Virus record (IMG/VR): IMGVR_UViG_3300036760_000182 | Span: 1 to 46,937 of that record | Source of the DNA: a virus | Reading direction: 5' to 3' (one strand) | DNA length: 46,937 nucleotides | In this document: positions 24,851 to 34,313 of the stretch, in pieces | How positions within the stretch are numbered: the first letter of the stretch is position 1 | How the letters are laid out: the number at the start of each line of letters is the position of its first letter | Notes under the pieces: generated by a model | What the model was told of the DNA's origin: nothing | What the model saw: only the letters and a program-made list of their open reading frames with translations | Databases searched by the model: none | Program-made: the position numbers and the translations under genes

Positions 24851-27800
24851 TGCTTAGTGAAGATGTAGAAAATACTGAATGGACTCCTCCCTCTTATGCT
24901 TCTCCTATAGAGACGAGCGAATCTGCGAGCGAGTGGAAACCTCCTTCTTATGCTAGTGCTGTAGAGAAAGAGACTCCAAAACCTAGCGTATTTTCTAAAA
25001 TTAAAGAATTTCTGACTCCTCCTAAACGTCTTCATCCTTCTGATATTACTGATGTTGTAAAAGAATCTATTGATACAGCATCTAAATTTCTAAAAGAACA
25101 TCCTTCTATTAGAGAAGCAGGTAGAAGATTCTTATCTGGTCCTTCAAAGGAAGAACTAGAAGGAAGAGAACTATCTGGTACTGAATTAATGAAGATTCCA
25201 GGAATGGAGAAGTTAGGTAATAAAATTAAAGAGACTGGAATAAAAAGTGGAAACTGGTATGCTGGTGCTTTAGGTAGTATTGTTGGAGATATTGTATCTG
25301 GAGTTAGTACTGGATTTGACCCTCGTACTGCTGGAATAAAAGGTTCTGAATTATCTATTAGACCAAGAGGTTGGATTGGTAAATCTACTGAAGCTCCAGC
25401 ATATGAAACATCTAGATTGTATGATGAGGCTATTAAAGAGGGATATAGTGATGCCGCTGCTCGAAAAGCGTCTGGATTAAAACGTCCTACTCCTAAAGCA
25501 GTAGCTCCTAATATTGCTGAAGAAACTCCTTCTATTTCAGCTCCTGAAGATTTACCAATAAGACAACAAGTTACTCCTAGTCCTTCTGTAAAAGAAGGTA
25601 AGACTTTTGAGCAGATTCTTGCAGATTTTGGTGGGAGTGGACATCCAGAAAGTCCTGAATATGTAGATAAAGTTCTTAGAAAAGCTGGTCCTGGAAAATC
25701 TGGATTATCTGTAGAGCCTATTGAAAGTGATAAGGTAGCAGATCTTAACACACAGCATGTAGTATATAGAGATAAGAAGGGTAGTCCAGTAGCTGTAGCT
25801 AAGATAGTTCAGGATCAAAATGGTAATAACTTAGTGCAGGACTTAGCGGCTGACAAATCTAAAGGACTACTAACAGGTAGAGCTATGAAATCTATTGGTG
25901 ATAAATTAGTTGAATTAAAAGCTACTGAACCTGCTGGAACTATATCTCCTGATGCTCAGAATTTTATGTCTAAAATGAAAGAATCTAATGCCAGGAGAGC
26001 TGAGAATATAAATAAGTTTGCAGAGTCTGTTGGTAGAGAAGTTAAGACTCCAGAAGTAGTAAAACCTGGGGAGAGCCCATTTGATTTTGAGGAGCAATTA
26101 TCTCAATTAGAAAAAGGCTTACCAAAGATAGAATCTTATAAGGCCGTAGATTGGACTCCTCCTGAATATGCTAAATCTGTTTCTGAAGAAGCTAAAACTC
26201 CTGAAGTAGTAAGTGAGGGAGCTCCTCCTATTAGAGAGAAGACTGGTAATTTCTTTATAGATGATAAAAATAGAATGGAAGATGAAGCTTTATCTAGGAG
26301 AGCTGATCCTATTCGTGCTGCAGAAGATAAAGCTAAGATAGATGAATGGAATAGGACTCAAGAGAATTTGAGGAGATCTGAAACTCCACTAAGAAAAGAA
26401 TATACAATAGAAAATGCACCTCCTAACCAAAGAGCTAAAATGATGAGAGGTGCTAATGAACCAGTAGATATCTTATTTAAAGATCCAGTTGATAGACAAA
26501 TATTTGGAGCTGGTTCTATCAGTAATCGTTTTAAGGGAACAGATGCTTCTAGAATAGCAGGAGAGAGATTAGGACACGAATCCAAATATGTATCTAGTAA
26601 ATTTAATGTATCTGAGCAAGAAGCTAGAGGTGCTATACTTGATTATAATGCAGAAGTGAGACGATTAGGTAGTACTGTAGATAAAGAAGGTGGAAATATT
26701 ACTGCACCTTCATTTGAAGAATTTATTAAAGATAAGATATCTCCTGAAGAAGAAGTCACAATGATGCATGGTGGCTTAGGTTCAATTGGTGGAGGAAAAA
26801 AACAGTATCCACCATCTACAGGACCAGCAGGAGCCGCATTAGATAAATTATTCAATGCTATGGGTGGGACTTTAGAAAAGAGATTGCAGCAAGATGTTAT
26901 TAATAAGACTGAACGTGCGAGGCGTTTTGCAGCCTTCGCAGGAGTTAAGGAAGAAGGAGTTTCTGGAGCCGCTAAGAGTCTAGGAAAATTAAGAGGTGAA
27001 TTTGAAAAGATTAATCCAGTTGAAGGTTTAGATATAAGTGATAGAGAAGCTGATACATTGTTCACTGCTGTTAAAAGGGCTAAAATTACTGAAGGAGAAA
27101 AAGCTCGTGGTTATACATCATTATTTGCAATTTTAAATGGTGATAGACTTCCACAACGTAATGAATTGAAAATTCTAGATGAAGTATTTGGTAATGGATT
27201 TGCTGATAGAGTCACAATGATGCATGGGGGAATTGGAGCTGTTGGCATCAAATTATCAAAGCTAGCTAATACTATGAAATCTATGATGTCATCTGTAGAT
27301 TTATCAGCTCCTCTGAGGCAAGGGATTGGATTAATACATAGAAGGGAATTTGGACCAGCATTTGCTGATATGTTCAAGTTCTTTGGTAAAAAAGAATTTT
27401 TTGATTCTTCTATGGAAAAAATAACAAGTAGCCCAAATTATCTTCTTAAGAGAGAAGCTGGATTGTTCATAGCAAAACCTGGCAGTCTTCAGAATTCTGA
27501 AGAAGCATTCTTGAATAGCTATGTTGGTGATATTCCTAGATTGACTGGTGTTCCACAAGCCGTAGAAGCGTCGGATAGAGCTTATACTGGATTTCTTAAT
27601 AAGTTAAGAGATGATGTATCTGAAAATATGCTTAAAAAGGCTGAAAGTTTAGGATATAAAAAAGCTACAATTGTTGGAGAAGGTGATAAGGCACAATTTA
27701 TTCCAACTAAGGAAACAAAAGCTATAATGCGATTTGTTAATATTTTCTCTGGCAGGGGAGAATTGCCTTTTGGATTAGAGAAGATGACTAATGAACTTAA

Positions 27801-28458
27801 CACAGTTCTTTGGTCCCCAAGAATGATGGCATCACGTATTCAGATGTTTACTAACCCTAAGATTTATACGGATCTTCCTAAAGGAATGAGGTTGGAAGGT
27901 CTAAAATCACTGTTAGCAATAGCATCTCTTGGAACTGTCGTTGATACAGCTCTAGCTTTTGCAGGAGCTAAGGTTAGTTACAATATCTTATCAACAGATT
28001 TTGGTAAAAGCCGCTTTGGAACTAAGTTATTAGATCCTTGGGGTGGATTACAGCAATATGTTGTAGGAGCAGCTAGATTCTTAGCAGGAAAAACAGATAA
28101 TTCTACTCCAAAGAGTCGGATAGAGATAGCAGGACGTTTTTTAGCTGGTAAAGAAAGTCCTGCGGCTTCATTAGCTCACACGTTGCTAGCGGCTAAGAAG
28201 TTTACTCCAGAAAAAGGAGCTGGAAGTTTTACTACTCAGTATGGTCAACAAACGTCAATTCAGAGTGAAATTGGAAAAAGGTTTATTCCTATGTTCATAC
28301 AAGATTTAGGAGATTTAGCCACATCAGAACCAGATTTTTCTGAGAATATTGGTTTGAACACAGCTTTAGGAGCAGCAGCATTACTTGGTATGGGTGTTCA
28401 AAATTATCCAGAAAAGAAGACTGGAAAATTAGGATTCAAGAAAATGAAACTACGATAA
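24850..28458 (+). CDS. Large virion ejection protein, polyvalent-protein-like
   Basis: 1202 residues. Three W(T/K)PP(S/E)YA motifs occur at about residues 11, 32 and 435. The region ADLNTQHVVYRDKKGSPVAV ... LAADKSKGLLTGRAM (about 295-345) looks like an acetyltransferase-like fold. The motif VTMMHGG occurs twice, near residues 636 and 790. The C-terminal part has LSTDFGKSRFGTKLLDPWGGLQQYV, a pattern of the LPD38-type domain found in large phage polyvalent proteins. It is the last gene of the block and probably enters the host with the DNA. Domain names are from pattern memory and need a profile search. Confidence 0.65.
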   Translation: MLSEDVENTEWTPPSYASPIETSESASEWKPPSYASAVEKETPKPSVFSKIKEFLTPPKRLHPSDITDVVKESIDTASKFLKEHPSIREAGRRFLSGPSKEELEGRELSGTELMKIPGMEKLGNKIKETGIKSGNWYAGALGSIVGDIVSGVSTGFDPRTAGIKGSELSIRPRGWIGKSTEAPAYETSRLYDEAIKEGYSDAAARKASGLKRPTPKAVAPNIAEETPSISAPEDLPIRQQVTPSPSVKEGKTFEQILADFGGSGHPESPEYVDKVLRKAGPGKSGLSVEPIESDKVADLNTQHVVYRDKKGSPVAVAKIVQDQNGNNLVQDLAADKSKGLLTGRAMKSIGDKLVELKATEPAGTISPDAQNFMSKMKESNARRAENINKFAESVGREVKTPEVVKPGESPFDFEEQLSQLEKGLPKIESYKAVDWTPPEYAKSVSEEAKTPEVVSEGAPPIREKTGNFFIDDKNRMEDEALSRRADPIRAAEDKAKIDEWNRTQENLRRSETPLRKEYTIENAPPNQRAKMMRGANEPVDILFKDPVDRQIFGAGSISNRFKGTDASRIAGERLGHESKYVSSKFNVSEQEARGAILDYNAEVRRLGSTVDKEGGNITAPSFEEFIKDKISPEEEVTMMHGGLGSIGGGKKQYPPSTGPAGAALDKLFNAMGGTLEKRLQQDVINKTERARRFAAFAGVKEEGVSGAAKSLGKLRGEFEKINPVEGLDISDREADTLFTAVKRAKITEGEKARGYTSLFAILNGDRLPQRNELKILDEVFGNGFADRVTMMHGGIGAVGIKLSKLANTMKSMMSSVDLSAPLRQGIGLIHRREFGPAFADMFKFFGKKEFFDSSMEKITSSPNYLLKREAGLFIAKPGSLQNSEEAFLNSYVGDIPRLTGVPQAVEASDRAYTGFLNKLRDDVSENMLKKAESLGYKKATIVGEGDKAQFIPTKETKAIMRFVNIFSGRGELPFGLEKMTNELNTVLWSPRMMASRIQMFTNPKIYTDLPKGMRLEGLKSLLAIASLGTVVDTALAFAGAKVSYNILSTDFGKSRFGTKLLDPWGGLQQYVVGAARFLAGKTDNSTPKSRIEIAGRFLAGKESPAASLAHTLLAAKKFTPEKGAGSFTTQYGQQTSIQSEIGKRFIPMFIQDLGDLATSEPDFSENIGLNTALGAAALLGMGVQNYPEKKTGKLGFKKMKLR

Positions 28459-28469
28459 TATTTTAAGAC

Positions 28470-28568
28470 TTACTCCCAATCTCCCCATTTTCTATCTTTA
28501 CGTGAGACATAAACATCATGACGATAATAAAAGTACCACCTATACAACCATCTGAAGAACTTTCTCAT
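28470..28568 (-). CDS. 32-residue aromatic basic microprotein
   Basis: The ATG overlaps the stop of the gene at 28568-28783 (TAATG). The sequence begins MRKFFRWLYRWYFYYRHD and is extremely rich in Trp, Tyr and Arg. It is the last gene of the minus-strand operon, only 11 bp from the end of the plus-strand operon. Coupling makes translation likely; the role is unknown. Its composition recalls the 29-residue gene at 45828. Confidence 0.55.
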   Translation of the reverse strand: MRKFFRWLYRWYFYYRHDVYVSRKDRKWGDWE

Positions 28569-28783
28569 TACTTCCCTACAAGAATCTCCCTAATCGTCTC
28601 CAAATAAACAATCTGATCAATAGCTTCGTCAATAGCTTTATCAATAAGTGATAGAGTATTATCGTGTATTAAATCTCCTCCATGTTCTTTCTGTCCAGCT
28701 CTGTACTTCTTATCAACTTTTTGTTCAAAATTAAGTTTAATATGATCAAGATGAGCTTCTTGCTCTTTGCTCATTTTCATCAT
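28568..28783 (-). CDS. Small helical phage protein
   Basis: 71 residues. The pattern KKYRAGQKEHGGDL ... LIDKAIDEAIDQIVYLETI is a conserved phage type that recalls all-alpha nucleotide pyrophosphohydrolases (MazG-like), though it is short. Coupled to the gene before it by ATGA. Confidence 0.65.
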   Translation of the reverse strand: MMKMSKEQEAHLDHIKLNFEQKVDKKYRAGQKEHGGDLIHDNTLSLIDKAIDEAIDQIVYLETIREILVGK

Positions 28784-28995
28784 CTCTTTCCTCCCTCATC
28801 CTCAAATTCTTCCCAATCTCTAATACTCCATACTCTTTTAAGGACTGACAAAGCAGCTAAGGCTATTGTTCCAGCTACATCAATAGATGTATAGATTACT
28901 TTTCCATTATAAAAATCTAAACACATGAAAAGCTCATTACCTCTTCCTTTTATTTTCTTTATCTCAATGCCAACTCCTCCGCTAACTAAAATCAT
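28780..28995 (-). CDS. Small protein, unknown
   Basis: 71 residues. A beta start (MILVSGGVGIEIKKIKG) is followed by strands and a helix (AGTIALAALSVLKRV) and a charged end. Coupled to its downstream neighbour; one base separates it from the ATPase gene upstream. No family recognised. Confidence 0.6.
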   Translation of the reverse strand: MILVSGGVGIEIKKIKGRGNELFMCLDFYNGKVIYTSIDVAGTIALAALSVLKRVWSIRDWEEFEDEGGKR

Positions 28996-28996
28996 T

Positions 28997-30244
28997 TCAT
29001 TTCTCTCCTCTCGCTCTAAATCTAATCAGATTCTCTCTTGGTTCCCCTGATAGAACATAAAGATAGTCTGAGTTCATTCCAATACCAATCTTCTGTCTCT
29101 TTATCCACTTCATTTCCATTAGTGTATCTATAATTTTGTCCAACGTAACAGTATCATAATCTCCGTAGCCTCTAATCAATAGCTCTCTTCTCATAAGCTG
29201 ATTTTCTGGAGCTGAGATTAAATAATCTACAACTCTTTTAGTCTGAGCGGCTAGAGGATCTAATCCCCCACCTGAAGCAGCTTTTTCACTTGCATAAATT
29301 AGACCAGAAACTTTTTGTATAGCTTCGACTACGTCACTTTCAATAATAACTGTACTATTTTCATATCGAGATAATGCTAAGCACATAGCCACCTTTAATA
29401 CATGATCTGGAACTCTATTAACAAATCCAGTCTTATCATTATATTGGGATTGGTTAGCTCTCCATTCCTTTCTCCACGTATTGAAGATATGTCTAGCAGG
29501 TTCAGAAGGTATTAAACGTGCCTTATTAATGGATATCTTGATTAAGTGTGGAACATATTTAGGAACTATATAATTCGTAAATCTATCTTCATCAATAGAT
29601 TCTTTCTCACTGTCAAGAAGGTCAACGTCTTTACTTCTTTTTTCTTCGTAAATGACAAGGTTACGTCCGATATATCCACCTTCAATATTCGCTTGAGGTA
29701 TTGAATCGTAGAAATGTGCAGGGGAGCTGCCAAAAAGACATGTAATGTAAGGTTCTTTGAGTTTTTCAGCACCATCACCTTTCAGAAGATTCACCCAAGA
29801 TGGATTGTAGTTTCTATCATATAAGTCAGTTAAGATTGTTAAACTATCAGGATCTTGTATTATTGCTGTTGATAGCTCACCATTCACAACAGCCATTCTA
29901 GAATCTGTTATTAAAGGTTTTCCTTTTTCCGAACGTGTCGTTGCACCTTCCTTAATAATAGCTTGAATCGAACTTCTTCCCGCGATAACTCTAGTAATAT
30001 TTGCTTGTTGAAGTAATCTTTTGGCGAGATTAACTGGATAACCTTTACCAAGACCGGACTCTCCCATAAGAATAATATACAAGTTAGGATAATAAAGTAG
30101 ATTGCCTTTAAGAGTTCTAAGTGTGTACGCATTTGCGGCTGCTGAGCTTATACAAAACATTAAACTCCAATAAATCCATGATTCTGGAGTTTCTACACTT
30201 TGATTTTCCTGAATCAAATCTTCTATCCACGAAGTACTTATCAC
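28997..30244 (-). CDS. DUF3987-like replicative ATPase/helicase
   Basis: 415 residues. A P-loop-like LMGESGLGKGYP (about 59-70) is followed by an AGRSSIQAII segment, an acidic strand (MAVVNGELSTAI) and a LFGSSPAHFYDSI sensor-like segment, then a winged-helix-like C-terminus. This layout fits the DUF3987 primase-helicase family of phages. The Walker A lacks the usual Ser/Thr after Lys (GKG), which I believe some phage members share. It overlaps the methyltransferase gene (ATGA). Confidence 0.7.
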   Translation of the reverse strand: MISTSWIEDLIQENQSVETPESWIYWSLMFCISSAAANAYTLRTLKGNLLYYPNLYIILMGESGLGKGYPVNLAKRLLQQANITRVIAGRSSIQAIIKEGATTRSEKGKPLITDSRMAVVNGELSTAIIQDPDSLTILTDLYDRNYNPSWVNLLKGDGAEKLKEPYITCLFGSSPAHFYDSIPQANIEGGYIGRNLVIYEEKRSKDVDLLDSEKESIDEDRFTNYIVPKYVPHLIKISINKARLIPSEPARHIFNTWRKEWRANQSQYNDKTGFVNRVPDHVLKVAMCLALSRYENSTVIIESDVVEAIQKVSGLIYASEKAASGGGLDPLAAQTKRVVDYLISAPENQLMRRELLIRGYGDYDTVTLDKIIDTLMEMKWIKRQKIGIGMNSDYLYVLSGEPRENLIRFRARGEK

Positions 30245-30717
30245 TTGACAACTTTAATATAACTCTCACCAGTTTTATCCCATATCATCCACGCACAAGT
30301 GACTGAATCTGTTTTACCATCTCCACTAAATGAATATCTTGGTAATACTATTAATTTATTAGGAGGGTGTCTAATAAGAAATGGAGCTCTACTTTTTGTA
30401 GGTTCGAGAAATGATAATCTTAGTAAGAATGCAGCACCTAAAATTGAGTAATAAATAGCAAAAGGTATTATGTCAATAGCTTGTGAAAAGGGTGGATTTG
30501 TTACAGTCCAATCTGGCTTGATCCTTTCCCAAATTGGAAATTTTGCTGCATTTTCTTTATATTGAGCTGGCATAAAAAGATCATTAGTTATTGGATTGTT
30601 TAAGTATTTAGATATATGACCACTACCAGAACAACATTCAAATACTCTACCCTCTAATTTAATATTTTCTAGTAAAACATCTACAAGTCTTTTACCAGTA
30701 GGATAATATTCGCTCAC
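30241..30717 (-). CDS. N6-adenine-type DNA methyltransferase
   Basis: 158 residues, GTG start overlapping the preceding stop (GTGA). Motif I is VFECCSGSGHIS (about 26-36) and the catalytic motif IV is NPPF (74-77), the signature of N6-adenine or N4-cytosine methylation. There is no target-recognition domain, so it is a small orphan enzyme, as often used by phages to protect their DNA. The Cys-rich motif I is unusual. Confidence 0.8.
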   Translation of the reverse strand: MSEYYPTGKRLVDVLLENIKLEGRVFECCSGSGHISKYLNNPITNDLFMPAQYKENAAKFPIWERIKPDWTVTNPPFSQAIDIIPFAIYYSILGAAFLLRLSFLEPTKSRAPFLIRHPPNKLIVLPRYSFSGDGKTDSVTCAWMIWDKTGESYIKVVK

Positions 30718-30887
30718 AGAGACTCATTTTTGCCAGTTACTTCTTCTATCTTACGTTTAATTCTGGCATACAACATTATTGAAATCATTTCATCTTCTTT
30801 TTTAGGTATATAGCTAGCAATAGTATTACAGATAATTCTAGCTTCACTTATAGTTAGTTCTAGTTTTACTGCTTTAAGACTTTCCAA
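30714..30887 (-). CDS. 57-residue helical protein
   Basis: Short gene with TTG start; AGGA lies about 10 nt upstream and an in-frame TAG just above rules out an earlier start. Its stop overlaps the GTG of the methyltransferase gene. Helical, charged, with one Cys (ARIICNTIASYIPKKEDE). It fills the only gap in this part of the operon. Confidence 0.65.
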   Translation of the reverse strand: MESLKAVKLELTISEARIICNTIASYIPKKEDEMISIMLYARIKRKIEEVTGKNESL

Positions 30888-30888
30888 T

Positions 30889-31119
30889 TTAAAATCGTCC
30901 TATTCTACCACGTTCTAGTGCAAGATTATAAATTTGTTCAAAGAATGATGATGGAACATTTTGTCCGGCTGTTCCTATGACTAAAACATGAAAGTTTGAC
31001 TTGAATATAAGGTCGTTAATATCTTTTGGATAGAAATATTGATCTTTATTTAGATTCTGATTCCTAGCCCACTTGTAAGCTTCCTCCTCATTACCAGCAA
31101 TTAAGCAGAGTTTAGTCAT
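30889..31119 (-). CDS. Small conserved phage protein
   Basis: 76 residues. LCLIAGNEEEAYKWARNQNL and HVLVIGTAGQN suggest a small Rossmann-like alpha/beta unit. Often seen in phage replication operons as far as I recall; function unknown. Overlaps the next gene upstream by ATGA. Confidence 0.7.
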   Translation of the reverse strand: MTKLCLIAGNEEEAYKWARNQNLNKDQYFYPKDINDLIFKSNFHVLVIGTAGQNVPSSFFEQIYNLALERGRIGRF

Positions 31120-31451
31120 TCTTCATCTCTTATAAGGAGGTTAATTTCGATTACTTCTAAGTCATCAGATGTTCTACCATCATCTTTAAAATCTACAATA
31201 TCATCATATTCTCCAGTATAATTATTTTGACTGCCTGAACGTTTTCCATTAGGATTAGCAACCCACATTGTTATACATCTAGCCGCTCTACGTCTAGTAT
31301 CTATTAATCTAGGAACTCCTAATTTCTGTCTAAATTCATGCTCAGGATGGCTTGGATTCCAATGAGAATAGCCTCTATCTCTCTTAGCTTGTGGCATTAA
31401 TTCTCCAGTTGCTTTGTGCCTAATAGCGTAGTAGATAAAACTTTTAGTCAT
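31116..31451 (-). CDS. Conserved phage protein
   Basis: 111 residues. YYAIRHKATGELMPQAKRDRG is a common phage signature, followed by HWNPSHPEHEF, LGVPRLIDTRRRAARCITMW and a predicted loop. Function unknown. Coupled on both sides by ATGA. Confidence 0.72.
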   Translation of the reverse strand: MTKSFIYYAIRHKATGELMPQAKRDRGYSHWNPSHPEHEFRQKLGVPRLIDTRRRAARCITMWVANPNGKRSGSQNNYTGEYDDIVDFKDDGRTSDDLEVIEINLLIRDEE

Positions 31452-31630
31452 TCTTTATTATCCTCAATATATTGATTAAGTCTTTTAATTAGTACAATCA
31501 TTGGCAAATCAAATTCATAACTAATGTAACCAGCACGTTTAATAAAATAGTCATATAATGCCTTGACTTCATCAGTTGTAAGAGTAAATAGCTCTACTAA
31601 TTCACCATCAAATTCTCTTGCATACTTCAT
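31448..31630 (-). CDS. Small protein, unknown
   Basis: 60 residues, acidic, helical. ATGA overlaps on both sides show a tight operon. No motif. Confidence 0.6.
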   Translation of the reverse strand: MKYAREFDGELVELFTLTTDEVKALYDYFIKRAGYISYEFDLPMIVLIKRLNQYIEDNKE

Positions 31631-31839
31631 ACTAACTCCAGCAATTCAAATGGCAGAAATCCTCCATTAATTGCATCTAAAACAACCTCCACTCTTCTAC
31701 CATGATTATAATCAACATTAAACCAATCAATTTCAGTTTTAGAATCTAGTTCAATTAAATACTCTGTACCTATTAGAGCTTCTACAATTTCAATTCCATC
31801 TAAACTTTTAGTCTTCAATCTAGCCTTGACAATCATCAC
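31627..31839 (-). CDS. Small protein, unknown
   Basis: 70 residues, mixed beta/alpha (MMIVKARLKTKSLDGIEIVE). It overlaps the polymerase gene stop. No motif recognised. Confidence 0.6.
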   Translation of the reverse strand: MMIVKARLKTKSLDGIEIVEALIGTEYLIELDSKTEIDWFNVDYNHGRRVEVVLDAINGGFLPFELLELV

Positions 31840-34313
31840 ATTTTCACCTTCTCAAAACTAGCATAATTAGTTCTTGACATTTCAATATCACAAGGAATAA
31901 CTAGTTTAATATTTCTTTTCAATGTGCAATATGTAGAAAAATCAACTGGAGTCTCCATATGTTTCTTCATAAGCTTTGCGTAGACCTCCCAATTGTTTTC
32001 AGGTGCTTGCAGATATAAAGCATCATGCTTTTCTTCTGCCCACATCACCTGAGTGTTACCATTTAATTCTTCGTCAATCTTCAAACCAGCTCCCTGTATT
32101 ATATGTGCTACTGTTCTCTGTGGAATATTTGCGTAGGCTTCTTTGTAAATATCATCCATACGTCCATTAAATATTCTAACACCACCCATAGGATCTATTA
32201 GTACTCTTGAACTATCAATTGCCTCTTTAATATCTCTATGAAAAACATCTCTTATTTTTGGAGAAGCTTTATGAAAAATGTCAAGCATCTGCCCTGCCCT
32301 CCACTCTGATATATCCATAGGAATATCATACTTCTGAGCATTTGTATTGAAAGTAATCATAAATGTATGCTTTCCAGTATCATAACTTGCTGCATATCTA
32401 ACAGTTTTACCTGTATATCGCTCTGGGCCATCTTTAGGAAGAAAATCTACAATAGGATGATGAAAGTCAACTCCTAATTCTAAATTGCTTGTATAACCAA
32501 ATAGAAGAGCGGCTGTACGTCTATGAACATCAATTTTATCAAATGCTTCTAGAAGCTCCCAATCTTCACTTAGAACTGCGACTATACGAGCTTCTGCTTG
32601 ACTTGCATCTGCCTGGATAATAACTCTTCCTTCATCAGCAATGAACATACTTTTGATATCTTTACCAAGTCGTCCATGCGCAGAGATAGTGTGGTCTGCC
32701 AAGCCGATTTTCTTAGGTCTAAGCGGTTTCTTAAGAATTCCAGTAGAGCTTCTGCAAGTTTCAGTTGCTGATATGTTGTAAGCTGATTTGCATCGTCCAT
32801 CATAGTCAGGGCAGAAAGAGATTTGACGACTCTTTTGATCTCTAATTCTGCGTTCTTCAAGGACTTCATTCAGAATTTCCTTTTGCTCCTTCTTTTTGCA
32901 AGCTCCTAATATAGCAACAATAGAGTCTTCACTTGTAGGATCTCTTTTTCTTACCTTAAATTTCATGATTTTATATAACAACTCAAACATCTGTGGATAT
33001 GATTTAACATTTACTTCCTGTCCGATCTTTTCTATTAATCTTTCATGTACAACACGCTGCATCTCTGTATATTTTATCTTCAATTCTTTTTGTCTAGCTA
33101 AATCGACACGTTTTCCTGTAGTCTCTAATTTTAGATAAAACTTATGTTTCTTCATCATGTAGTCATAATAATACTCTTTTAAAGGAACATTAAATTTCTC
33201 TGCCATCTCTAATAAATCTATTTCTTGCGCTTCATCTACTTCAAATTCGACAGCGCAATCTCTAGCATTGTATTTAAGTAACTGATCAACTTTAACTTTT
33301 CCAAGCTTGAATTCTTTCCCTTCATCCTTATAATATGGTTCTCTCGTCCATAATGAACTGACAACACATAATCGTTTGTCTGGAAGTTCTGGGAAGAGAA
33401 CTCTAGTTTTAATAAGGGTGTCTGAATAGACATTTGGAGTTTCAAATCCGATTAAACCTAGTTTATATTCGTCGTATTTAAAATTATGTCCAATTACTCG
33501 AAGCCGTCGTAATTGCTGGTCAATTATCCTCCAACATTCATCCAACTCATTATCACCCATATCAGTAATAACATTAGTACCAATATGATGAAGGAGAGGG
33601 ACACTGATAGCATGATGTCTGTTGAAAGCAAATCCAATACATACAGGAACGCAATTAATGGACTCAATATCAACTGCTGCTTTCTCACATGCCTCATATT
33701 CTCTGAAGAATCGGTGCAGATCTAAACTGTTGTGTGCTATTGATAATGTCCTCTCAGGTAATATTAGTGAAGATGTTAAAGACTCCTCAGCGGCTCTGAT
33801 AATATCAGCTTCAATTAACTTTGTATAGACCCAACTTAGGCCACCTTTTGTTTCTCCTTCTTCACCCCAAGAATGTGAAAACAGAGCGGCTGGATGTAAA
33901 GTTGGAACTACCTTAAAAACACCATTACGATCCGTTAATATTGAACCACGATAATTTAATATTCCAGAAACATCACATACGGCCTGAAGAGCTAAATCCC
34001 CTACTGCTAATATACAGTTAGGATGGAGTTTATTAATTTCATTGTCCCATAACTCCTGCATCGACTGCCCAATGTCAACTCCTATAAGATGGAGCTTTTT
34101 GAGATCATTAAGAGGAGGGCGATACTTAATTACATTCGTAATATATGTATCAGAGCGTCTAATACCTGCCTTAAATAAATAATCATCAAGCATCTTTCCG
34201 GTGGGACCAACAAATGGAATACCTTGTTCATCTTCATATTTGCCTGGAGCTTCTCCAATAATCATTAATTTTGGCTCAACGGAGCCAATTCCACCTACAT
34301 ATTGAGAGCTCAT
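31836..34313 (-). CDS. DNA polymerase I with N-terminal uracil-DNA glycosylase domain
   Basis: 825 residues. The N-terminal UDG family 4/5-like domain has IIGEAPGKYEDEQGIPFVG (18-36) and TLHPAALF. The 3'-5' exonuclease domain follows with AVDIES (Exo I), GHNFKYDEY (Exo II) and YNARDCAVE (Exo III). The polymerase domain has motif A DASQAEAR, motif B TGKTVRYAASYDTG and motif C HDA. It would replicate the genome with proofreading. The UDG part lacks the N-terminal CxxC pair that helps hold an iron-sulphur cluster in family 4, so it may only bind uracil or serve as a structural domain. Confidence 0.9.
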   Translation of the reverse strand: MSSQYVGGIGSVEPKLMIIGEAPGKYEDEQGIPFVGPTGKMLDDYLFKAGIRRSDTYITNVIKYRPPLNDLKKLHLIGVDIGQSMQELWDNEINKLHPNCILAVGDLALQAVCDVSGILNYRGSILTDRNGVFKVVPTLHPAALFSHSWGEEGETKGGLSWVYTKLIEADIIRAAEESLTSSLILPERTLSIAHNSLDLHRFFREYEACEKAAVDIESINCVPVCIGFAFNRHHAISVPLLHHIGTNVITDMGDNELDECWRIIDQQLRRLRVIGHNFKYDEYKLGLIGFETPNVYSDTLIKTRVLFPELPDKRLCVVSSLWTREPYYKDEGKEFKLGKVKVDQLLKYNARDCAVEFEVDEAQEIDLLEMAEKFNVPLKEYYYDYMMKKHKFYLKLETTGKRVDLARQKELKIKYTEMQRVVHERLIEKIGQEVNVKSYPQMFELLYKIMKFKVRKRDPTSEDSIVAILGACKKKEQKEILNEVLEERRIRDQKSRQISFCPDYDGRCKSAYNISATETCRSSTGILKKPLRPKKIGLADHTISAHGRLGKDIKSMFIADEGRVIIQADASQAEARIVAVLSEDWELLEAFDKIDVHRRTAALLFGYTSNLELGVDFHHPIVDFLPKDGPERYTGKTVRYAASYDTGKHTFMITFNTNAQKYDIPMDISEWRAGQMLDIFHKASPKIRDVFHRDIKEAIDSSRVLIDPMGGVRIFNGRMDDIYKEAYANIPQRTVAHIIQGAGLKIDEELNGNTQVMWAEEKHDALYLQAPENNWEVYAKLMKKHMETPVDFSTYCTLKRNIKLVIPCDIEMSRTNYASFEKVKM

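Noticed and set aside
25032-25751. 239-residue minus-strand open frame
   Set aside because: Shadow of the 1202-residue gene; no start signal, opposite to operon direction.
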